Assembly: GCF_001186125.1 (NCBI RefSeq)
Contig: NW_014039405.1
Span: forward strand, 1 to 21,122
From: Sphaeroforma arctica JP610
Lineage: Eukaryota > Opisthokonta > Ichthyosporea > Ichthyophonida
DNA: 21,122 nucleotides
Reading direction: 5' to 3'
Of the stretch, positions 13,794-21,122 are shown one piece after another. The notes under the pieces were generated by a model. It was given only the letters and a program-made list of their open reading frames with translations, made no database searches and had not been told where the DNA came from. The translations under genes and the position numbers were made by a program. Each line of letters starts with the position of its first letter. Position 1 is the first letter of the stretch.

Positions 13794-14285
13794 GCCTAAA
13801 TATCTGTAGTTGGAACTTGGAACGTAGTATGTAGTAGACTACTAGTAGGCCAGGCTCCATAACTTTGGAATTTACAGTTTCTAAACTTTCTATAAACTAC
13901 TGTTCCATGACGTTGTATTTAATGAAAATACCCTTAAATCCCGATCCGGACTTAAAATAAATATAAAAACCATTTTTTCTAAAAATAATTAAACTTCTAA
14001 AGAGTAAATCTGAGACCGAAATAAACTGTGAATAACAGAATAAGAGTCAATAAGTCATCAGTCGTCAGGCTTGTCACTCATCAGTCGCGTGATCTCCAGA
14101 GCAACGAGTGAGGGGCTGAGGACTACATAGTAGGTCACTAAATAAATACATGGGAGTTAGGAACTTCAAAAAAAAAAAATACTTCTTCTCTGGAAGTTGG
14201 AAGTTGGAAGTTTGGAACACGCACACACACAAGACAACAACAAGAGAGAGAGAATAAGTAAAAACTCAAAAGTCAAAACCCAAAA
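13794..14285. other. Spacer with cryptic simple repeats
   Basis: AT-rich DNA with TTGGAACTTGGAACG (13812), a TAGTAGACTACTAGTAG near-palindrome (13832), a (GGAAGTT)3 run at about 14192-14214, an (AC)n run and a GAGAGAGAGA run. No gene seen. Confidence 0.5.
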
Positions 14286-14330
14286 AATAACTGCAATATT
14301 GATTTTTCAAAAATCGATATTGCAATTATT
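14286..14330. repeat. Near-perfect hairpin, 22-bp arms with 1-nt spacer
   Basis: Arm 14286-14307 and arm 14309-14330 are reverse complements with two mismatched positions, centred on C14308. A cruciform-prone palindrome. Confidence 0.85.
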
Positions 14331-14419
14331 TTTCTAGTTTTTTTTCTAAAATATGTATATATATATAAAAAAGCAAAAATGGAATGTCTTTATACGTCAC
14401 TGGTGACAATAAAACTATT

Positions 14420-14894
14420 AACCACCTCAGGCTCAGTTTCCTACTAGTCCATACTTTTCGAGTTTACTTTGCTTTTAAAAAAGATGTATTTAGCGTGATT
14501 TTAGCCCATTTATCGCACTTGTTGTATTAGTTCTTTGCCGGCCTCAGAGGAGAGGTCGATGTATGTTAGACATGAATAGTGTCAACTGTAAAACCATGGC
14601 CTAATCCGAAGCAATAGCTGAGACAGAGGACGCCTATATACATGTGTCTAACTGCTAACATATGTCAAGCCCTTAAGACCGACAAAGACCTAACATAAGT
14701 GCAACAAATGGGTTGTATCCGCGCTACAATTTCTAACATTTAAGTCGAGCGTTTTCAGCCGACAGATAACAAACAAACCGGCAGAAAACAAACACATCTC
14801 ACAAGTACTTTTAAAATCACGCTAATTACATTGATACAAACCCTAAAACTCGAAAAAGTACTTATGAGACTGGTAGGAAACTAGGCCCGTGGTT
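14420..14894. mobile_element. Foldback / MITE-like inverted-repeat element, about 475 bp
   Basis: The left end (AACCAC...AGTTTCCTACTAGTC...CTTTTCGAGTTT) is matched in reverse complement by the right end (AACCAC...AGTTTCCTACCAGTC...CTTTTTCGAGTTT). The match continues inward through TTAGCGTGATTTTA, CCCATTT(A/G)T(C/T)GCACTT, (A/G)GTTCTTTG-like and TATGTTAGACA-like blocks. The arms are about 160 and 255 bp; the right arm has an extra insert of roughly 110 bp. Non-coding. No convincing target-site duplication. Confidence 0.65.
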
Positions 14895-15386
14895 GTTTCG
14901 AAAAAGGTATTCAGCAATCAGAGTACATATCACACAGGCATTTAGTCATTCAGACCTCCGAATTACTCAGACTACTCTTCATATGCTCTAAAACATATGT
15001 TATCCTTTGGGATCTACTCACGTTGGCTCAATTAAAAAAAAATACTACTCTGGATGTTTTGAAAATATTGCGGCAGTAATGACAACTACTAGTAGAGTAG
15101 AGTGGACTAGTAATAGTACTGAGTAGCTGAGTCAGTAGTAAAAGTACAGAGTAAAGCGAGTCAGTTAGTGAGTATCTGAGAGACTTAGAGTGACAAGAGT
15201 CCCCCTCAGTCTGATAGTTGCTCTTCTTCTTGCGACTCGTGTTATGTAGATGTTGCGAGGGCCCGAGGGGCGAGGGAGCGCTTGTCATTCAGTTCATCAG
15301 ATGACTATATATGACAGGTGACAGCACATACATAGCCTTCAAAAGTTCTAAATTATAATTAAAAACCAAAGAGAGAAGACAAAGAG
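14895..15386. other. 5' flank of the cysteine-rich gene
   Basis: No gene seen. 15085-15180 is low-complexity, dominated by AGTAG/AGTGAG/GAGTA words (ACTACTAGTAGAGTAGAGTG and similar). Its mirror frame gives a Ser/Leu-rich false frame on the minus strand. Confidence 0.5.
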
Positions 15387-15395
15387 TATATAAAG
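15387..15395 (+). promoter_or_regulatory. TATA box of the cysteine-rich secreted protein gene
   Basis: TATATAAAG about 75 bp before the start codon. A start site 25-30 bp downstream (about 15412-15420) would give a short 5' UTR of about 50 nt. The out-of-frame ATG at 15411 would then lie at or upstream of the transcript start. Confidence 0.6.
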
Positions 15396-15469
15396 GCAGC
15401 AGAGTGAGCAATGTGGAACACTAAAATCATTACAATTGCCTACCAACATAATAGTCGCTTCTAAACACC

Positions 15470-16168
15470 ATGATCTCATACATTATTTCTACCGTTGCTG
15501 TCTTCTCAGCCATCACCTTGAATGTGCAGTCAGTCACTGTCAGACAAGCGGCATCCACAGACATCGGAGACCTCTGTGGTGCTATTACCGATAAGGCGGA
15601 GTGCAATGTACACGAGTTCTGTTCATACAAGGACGATCAAGTAGAGTGCAATAAACTAAATTCCTGGGTAGAGGCCATTAATAACCCTATGTGCATTGCT
15701 TACACCACTGCTATCGAATGCGAGGCCGATCTACTGTGCAATCAAGGCAAGAACACTCTCAGATGTAAGGGAGAAAACGACTATTTGTACTTGAATGAGA
15801 ATGGAACCGCGGTTGCCACCGGTATTGTGCAGCCCACTGGAGGTGAGTATGTACACACGTCCAAGTACTGTCGAACCTATCTAACCGAGGCAGAGTGCGC
15901 AGCCGGACCCCACTTTGGCACTGTGTGCGAATGGGAGGAAGCGGAGGCAGCGGTACCCGCTACAGCAACCGAGTCGGCCGTCGAAGCAAAGGCAGCGCAG
16001 TGCGGTAACAAGAAAAGGACCAACGAGGCCGCCAATGATTTGATATGTAGACCTGATTCAGTGCCTTTGGAAGCTGAAGCTTGTGCGGAAGATATGCGCT
16101 GTGAACTTGGACTTGTAGGTTCCGATGAGAGCTGCAAGCCTTCCGACCAGATCATTGTACTCATCTGA
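15470..16168 (+). CDS. Secreted cysteine-rich repeat protein, unknown family
   Basis: Single-exon frame of 232 residues, not recognised as a known family. Residues 1-21 form a signal peptide (hydrophobic IISTVAVFSAITL core), so the product should enter the secretory pathway. There are 16 cysteines, in four modules of four. Module 1 (C36, 45, 51, 60) and module 2 (C75, 84, 90, 99) both have exactly C-x8-C-x5-C-x8-C. Module 3 (C134, 143, 153, 178) keeps the first x8 and ends after an Ala/Glu-rich linker. Module 4 (C193, 205, 211, 222) keeps the central x5. Most second cysteines sit in (A/I)EC. This suggests two disulphides per module. One N-glycosylation sequon (N111-G-T). No membrane anchor or catalytic motif; the C-terminus is short and hydrophobic (IIVLI). 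The start is the first ATG after the TATA box. A GGTGAGTATG at about 15841 resembles a splice donor, but the frame stays open. Could be a wall, matrix or effector-type protein; function unknown. Confidence 0.85.
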   Translation: MISYIISTVAVFSAITLNVQSVTVRQAASTDIGDLCGAITDKAECNVHEFCSYKDDQVECNKLNSWVEAINNPMCIAYTTAIECEADLLCNQGKNTLRCKGENDYLYLNENGTAVATGIVQPTGGEYVHTSKYCRTYLTEAECAAGPHFGTVCEWEEAEAAVPATATESAVEAKAAQCGNKKRTNEAANDLICRPDSVPLEAEACAEDMRCELGLVGSDESCKPSDQIIVLI

Positions 16169-16565
16169 ATAGAATAACACGGGGGGAACTATAAAATGGA
16201 CAAAACGATAAAACGTACTGCATCTGTCGAACTATGAACAAACAATACGTACTAGTATGGATCTGCGCTGTATATTAATCCATATAAGTATACTTACATG
16301 AGAATGAATGTATAAATAGATATTCACGTACAAATATATGTTCGTAATATATATATATATATATATATATACATCTATATATATATTTTCTGAATGTTAA
16401 AAAGGTAATTTGTACGTCATTTATGACTGTAATTGTTCGGTTGCTATATCATCGGTATGCTTGCAATCTTCTGTTTACAGTCACGCACATCGGCGCTTAA
16501 CCAGTATTTGACCTGTAATGTGCCATTCTCATTCACAATTTCCAATCGACTATGTAGCTCTATCC
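16169..16565. other. Convergent intergenic region
   Basis: Lies between the stop of the cysteine-rich gene (+) and the stop of the TOLLIP-like gene (-). Contains a (TA)n tract at 16347-16386. No canonical AATAAA was noticed on either strand. The 69-codon frame at 16433-16642 (+) overlaps the CUE exon antisense and is judged a shadow. Confidence 0.6.
16347..16386. repeat. (TA)n microsatellite
   Basis: TA run with one CATC interruption, between the two convergent genes. Confidence 0.9.
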
Positions 16566-18765
16566 TCATTCGCCGAGTTGCAGAAGTTGAGTGGCGGTGG
16601 ACTGTACATTTGAATCGTTGGCCACGTATACGTTCTGGATAAGATCCTCATCGAATTGGGGGAAGGATTCCTTGAGGTGAGTCATGTCGCGCTCTGTCTG
16701 TTGCTGTACTTCGGCCTGGATGGCCTCCTATGCAAGACGAGGAAAGATAAATAACACAAGTGAGTTGTGTTATATTGCGAATAGTACGGAATAAGCCCTA
16801 TCAATATGGCCCCTCATCAATATGTCCGTGCAACTCTGAATGAAATAATGTATAACGAGCGAAGATGGATGGTTTCATCCTGTTGCGAGATAAGCACAGT
16901 TGAAGAAATACCGAAATGAAGGCAGATATCAGTCTATCAATATATCGATATATCAATATAATAATATATATATATATATGCATTAAATATATGTATATAT
17001 ATGCATAAACACACACACACACATATATATATATATATCAAAATATAAGTATAAATATAAATATATACATATATATAAACCTATCTACATACACACACAC
17101 ACATATATATATATATTACTATATAAATATATATATATGAATATACATATATATATATATATACATAGATATATATAAATATGAATATAAATATATATAT
17201 ATATACATATATACATACACACTTATATATATATTTATTATACACACTTATATATATATATATTATATACATAGATATATATATGTATATATATACATAC
17301 ATACATACATATATATATATATCGAATGCAGCATATCATGTGCGTTTGCAGCTACGTGAAGCTTCGCATTCATGCATGGCATACCTGTCCGTGCAACAAC
17401 AAGTTTTACGTATAAAAATGAACGTGTTTGGCTCCACAGTACTCGTACTACACATATACACACGCATACAAATATACATAGTATGTGCCTGTATACACAC
17501 GCATACACATATGCACATGTGTACATAGTATGCGCCCATAAATACCTGCTCCTCTCGCGAGGTATGGTGCTGCTCTGCTACACCGGTTGGTGCAGGCTGC
17601 TGTGATAGTGGTTGTGGCTGTGCTGGGCTACCCGTGCCTGTACCGAGCATTTCGGTATAAGTTAGATGCTGAGTGAACTATGATAGATATTTAAATGGGG
17701 AATATATAGGTGTACAAGATATGCTTAGTGAACTCAGATGGTTCGTAGCTAGCCGTACCTGTACCTTGTATTTCGGAAGTGACATCTAGATATATAATTT
17801 ACATGCTCTCTGACCTTTGAAAGATAGTTTTAAAAAAAAACATTTATGTGTACGATATATGATGAGTGAACTGTGAAATTACTTGGAGAAGGAACATATC
17901 AGTATCAGTTATATGCCGAGTGAACTTGGATAATCAGTGTGATGACTTGATGTTTTAAGTGCTCAGGATTTAGGGTTTACAATTTTCGGCTGGCCTGCGA
18001 AGGTATGTGAGCTATGCGGGGAAGGTTCGAATGTGGAGAAGTTTTCTATACTAACATTAACGGATACTATTTGTATTCAACAAAGACGCATACACTGACT
18101 CCTGCCAATGCATAGATACACATAAGCAAGTATACAGCAAAAGGCGTTATAAATTCGTGCAGTGAGAAGGAGCCGAACACTGTGGTCCTCTTATTTGCAT
18201 GCGAGAGAACAAGGTATTTTCAATCACTTCGTACAATAAATGTGGTGCATTTGTACTCAGTCTGTAGCTGGTGCCTTGACTACACCGGAAACAGTATCAT
18301 GGAAAGAACATGATAGATATGGTTCTCACCAGTATAAGTAAAAAATAATGAGGTATTTGTATCCCTCTTTACATCCGCATATATGTACAAACTACCCAGC
18401 ATGTACACCGAATAAATATATATATTTAAATATAAATAAATAAATATACATACATACATACATACATAATATATATATATATATGTATACATTTATATTT
18501 ATATAATAATTATAATTGTAATAATAATAATATACATACATACATACATACATACACATATATATATATAAAAAGATAATATATAATAATATAATTATAT
18601 AATCATATATACATATCCAAATCGACACACACAAGCGACAGAAATATATACATGCAATCCATACATACATTCATATATATATATATATGTATATATACAT
18701 AAGTATATATATACAGGTATATACATATTTATATATACTTGTACATATACATGTATATATATATG

Positions 18766-18800
<35 letters not shown>

Positions 18801-20684
18801 TATATATAGCATGAATGTACATGCCCTCTATTTACATTCATGCAGATAGTAAAAGAAGCAAGCTACCTCAGTAGTTCACCACAGCAATATAAATAGTACA
18901 CCACAACTGGAAGGTATTTTCATGTGTAATTAATTACGTTAAACTTGGAATATAGGTAACTCGGACGATAGACCTATTCCTTGCAATCCGACGTGCCTTA
19001 CTATACAACAACCACCACCACTACGCCTGTGACGCATCCACTGTGAACCTAACCGACAGGGCTAACGTCTACGAAACAAACCGAGAAGCATGAGCTAGAT
19101 TTCAGATACAATAGTATTGAAGTAAATAAAAAGCACTCGCCACATCCATACACATAAGATGATCTCACCTTGGACCACGTTACTTCGTTCTTCGTTGACA
19201 GACCTCTGGACCATCACCACCTCCGCGGCAATGGCCACCGTGCCCGTGCGTGCGGTTCCGATGGCAACGTCGAACTTTCCGGACACGCCCGGAGCGCCCT
19301 CCGCATAGATAGACTCAAGATCAACCTCACACTCACCTAATTTGTCGTCGGATATTAAACCCCAGGAAAACACCTCCACTCTGGTAGACACGTGTGCAGG
19401 CAAAGCGGATCGTGCTAAGTATACAAGAACGCACCGTCAAGCGTACGTGTACAGGTATGTATGTGCGAATGATTTAATCCCGTGAACAGCTGGAAATGCC
19501 AATACTATTTTGGCCATCCACCGCAAATGGGGACAAACTGCAGGATTCAGGTAGAGTTACTACGGCAACTATGAGTGCGTACTGCTCAAAGCATGTGTGT
19601 ACGGTAGATGCCCTGATTGAAGACCATCACCAGGTGGGAAAGGTTGTGAAAAGGGACGAACCAAACAAAAGCCTATTGGTAATTCAAATACCCCCCACCT
19701 ATGGATGGGCACGTACTGTACAAACTACAAAGCTAGGGCGATGGCTTGTCCTCACCCCTTCGCACCCAAGCAGTACAGGCGCAATAGGCGATGGATGTAA
19801 TCAAACATACAACTCCATTATTTATAACCCTCTCCAGTAAACACTATCTGAGTCATTCTGGTATCACAAGAGAGAGACTTCCAGCCGCGATATCGATGGA
19901 CCCGTATGTACTGGGCTTAGTTGTGTGTATTGTGCTGTACTTTAGACGTGTGTGTGTAGTAGTATGAATTAGTTTTGTGCTGTATTAAGATTTGTACGTG
20001 CGTGAGTGATACTGACCAATATCCAGTATGTGTACGAGATACTGACCAATATCACAGTATGTGTACGTGATACTAACCAATATCACAGTATGTGTACGTG
20101 ATACTGACCTATATCACAGTATGTGTACGTGATACTGACCAATATCACAGCATGTGTACGTGATACTGACCAATATCACAGTATGTGTACGTGATATTGA
20201 CCAATATCACAGTATGTGTACGCGTGTATGTGTGTAGTATGTACCCAAATGACACTAAAATCCCGGTGTGTGTGCGTTATCCATGTAGTATGCATAAAGT
20301 GTTGTATATAGACGTATTTATCCGCGTCCCGGCATTATGTGAGCGTACAACTTCTATTCTGCGAATACTACCCTCCCACTACGACTACCAATAGCAACCT
20401 ACCGTACACATCACCAATATAGGATGGTTTAGGAGTCACATCATGTCTATACATCTTGTACTTGACCATATATGATAACGATCGCAGACCAAGTCAAACC
20501 ACACTATAGCATGGCTCGTCCTTTGCATAAGCACATACTTTATACGCCTGGGGGACATGTTCTTGATACCGAACTGTATGGTGTCGTTCCACACAGGTGA
20601 GGTCCCACAGTAACTGGCTGTCTTCGACCGTAGCGCATGCTTTCCAATGCTCAGCTGTACATACACCGACATCGGCATCACTCC
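16566..20684 (-). CDS. TOLLIP-like C2-CUE adaptor protein, 4 exons, 5'-partial
   Basis: Exons in order on the minus strand are 20684-20539, 19380-19169, 17637-17546 and 16727-16566 (TGA). Phases match at every junction, giving 203 residues. The first two exons encode a C2 domain ([10 protein letters not shown]...PVWNDTIQF, then [15 protein letters not shown]), aligning with human TOLLIP's MDPYCRLRLG...PRWNKVIHC and LEIFDERAFSMDDRI. Exon 3 is a Gln/Pro-rich linker. Exon 4 is a CUE domain ([12 protein letters not shown]...QLLQLGE) ending like human TOLLIP's LLQMGEEP. TOLLIP/Cue5-type proteins bind ubiquitin through CUE and phosphoinositides through C2, and act in endosomal sorting and selective autophagy. 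The usual MFP of CUE is SFP here. Acceptors are strong (for example CTCTTCATTGCAG before 20684). The N-terminal part (about 60-70 residues in human TOLLIP, including the first C2 strands) was not found and probably lies to the right of the window. Confidence 0.9.
16936..17322. repeat. Large compound AT microsatellite in TOLLIP-like intron 3
   Basis: Nearly 400 bp of (TA)n with (AC)n blocks and CATA tetramers, filling most of the intron between exons 3 and 4. Frames through it on either strand are Ile/Tyr strings and not genes. Confidence 0.95.
17455..17535. repeat. Imperfect direct repeat with CACGCATACA cores
   Basis: Two copies of about 35-40 bp (starting near 17459 and 17495) share ACACACGCATACA and ACATAGTATG(T/C)GCC. 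They lie just past the donor of exon 17546-17637. Confidence 0.7.
17638..19168 (-). other. TOLLIP-like intron 2
   Basis: About 1.5 kb between donor GTGAGA (minus strand, 19168) and acceptor TACAG (17638). Contains a duplicate of the exon 3 acceptor segment (17753-17790), a TTTAGGGTTTA motif (17969), an AT microsatellite (18412-18809) and otherwise featureless AT-rich DNA. No extra exon was needed: the phases across it fit. Confidence 0.7.
18412..18809. repeat. Compound AT / CATA microsatellite
   Basis: About 400 bp of (TA)n, (CATA)n and (AATA)n blocks inside TOLLIP-like intron 2. Confidence 0.95.
19381..20538 (-). other. TOLLIP-like intron 1 (within the C2 domain)
   Basis: Runs from donor GTATGT (minus strand, 20538) to acceptor CTACCAG (19381). 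Exon 20684-20539 leaves two bases (AA) that the first base of the next exon completes to Lys. Holds the 31-bp minisatellite (20008-20223). A 114-codon plus-strand frame at 19496-19840 shows no motif or splice context and is not called. Confidence 0.75.
20008..20223. repeat. 7 x 31-bp minisatellite
   Basis: Units start at 20008 (30 bp), 20038, 20069, 20100, 20131, 20162 and 20193. Consensus begins GATACTGACCAATATCACAG, followed by TATGTGTACGT. Units differ at only one to three positions, so the array is young or homogenised. Confidence 0.95.
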
Positions 20685-21050
20685 CTGCAATGAAGAGTGA
20701 AGTTAAGAAAACAAAGGCACATACGAGGGATAGGGACAACATACACTGATAGTATAATGGAGACTAAACGATATGGAGACACAGTCTCGAGATAGATACA
20801 GTGTCCCGACTGCAAGTGAACGGGGCAGAGGGTGTAAAGCATTCAATACGACGAGAAGCTCCTCAAGCGACGAATACAGACAACAATGAGGTGGTAGTGG
20901 AGACGAATACAGGTGCGTTTTATAATTCCATACATAGACAGTATATCAACATATTAAAATATGCATATATATATATATATACATATAAATTATAACTATT
21001 ATTGTTATTACTACTACTATTATTATACATAAGTATATATTTGAAATATA

Positions 21051-21081
<31 letters not shown>

Positions 21082-21122
21082 CATGTGTATGTGTACCTTT
21101 ATTTAATTCATTCATTTTATGC
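20685..21122. other. Upstream intron of the TOLLIP-like gene and window edge
   Basis: Minus-strand DNA before the acceptor at 20685 has a strong pyrimidine tract. The expected first C2 strands (GxLxVxVxxAxxL pattern) were not found up to the edge. Contains a direct repeat GACGAATACAG (20869, 20902) and a terminal AT/TG microsatellite. Confidence 0.5.
20959..21093. repeat. (TA)n / (TG)n microsatellite
   Basis: Compound TA, ATT/ACT trinucleotide and TG runs at the right edge. Confidence 0.9.

Noticed and set aside
13471-13799. Gly/Pro/Ala-rich frames in the GC-rich block
   Set aside because: Open in overlapping frames because of base composition; no recognisable domain.
15028-15288. 86-codon minus-strand frame upstream of the cysteine-rich gene
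   Set aside because: Ser/Leu/Thr-rich product of the low-complexity AGTAG-type DNA.
19496-19840. 114-codon plus-strand frame inside TOLLIP-like intron 1
   Set aside because: The longest anonymous frame here, but antisense within an intron, with no signal peptide, domain or promoter that I can see.
20770-20912. Plus-strand open stretch ending in ACGAATACAG|GTGCGT as a possible first exon
   Set aside because: No clear start codon in the best frame, no recognisable protein and no downstream exon in the window. Also not convincing as the missing TOLLIP exon on the other strand.

Overview
This is an intron-rich, AT-rich eukaryotic window. It has GT-AG introns, long (TA)n microsatellites and scattered TTTAGGG-like telomeric motifs. 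Two host genes can be rebuilt exon by exon with matching splice phases: the 3' end of an ABCC (MRP-type) transporter and most of a TOLLIP-like C2-CUE protein. A short-intron protist of the animal lineage (holozoan, for example an ichthyosporean) would fit. That assignment is inference from gene content and style only; no lineage marker was tested.

Layout. 56-3473 (+): last six recognisable exons of the ABCC gene, carrying the end of TMD2 and all of NBD2, with a duplicated splice-donor cassette in the last intron. 3474-4371: spacer with a candidate poly(A) signal. 4372-about 8800 (-): Ty3/gypsy-like LTR retroelement fossil with one LTR (4372-4760), a polypurine tract and recognisable integrase, RNase H and reverse transcriptase remnants. 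8880-about 12258 (+): a second LTR retroelement fossil, head to head with the first, with a 173-bp LTR, a primer binding site, gag, a zinc knuckle, a protease and a late-pol remnant. 12260-15386: gene-poor DNA with a palindrome-bearing 29-bp minisatellite (13054-13303), a GC-rich block, a near-perfect hairpin and a 475-bp foldback element (14420-14894).

15470-16168 (+): an intronless gene behind a TATA box. It encodes a secreted protein with 16 cysteines arranged as four modules based on C-x8-C-x5-C-x8-C. I do not recognise the family, and it is the most interesting protein here. 16566-20684 (-): four exons of the TOLLIP-like gene, convergent with the cysteine-rich gene. Its introns hold large AT microsatellites and a seven-copy 31-bp minisatellite. 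Its N-terminal exon or exons were not found and probably lie beyond the right edge.

No operon-like relation links the genes: one transporter, one secreted protein and one ubiquitin/endosome adaptor, separated by transposon fossils. I saw no tRNA, rRNA or CRISPR array.
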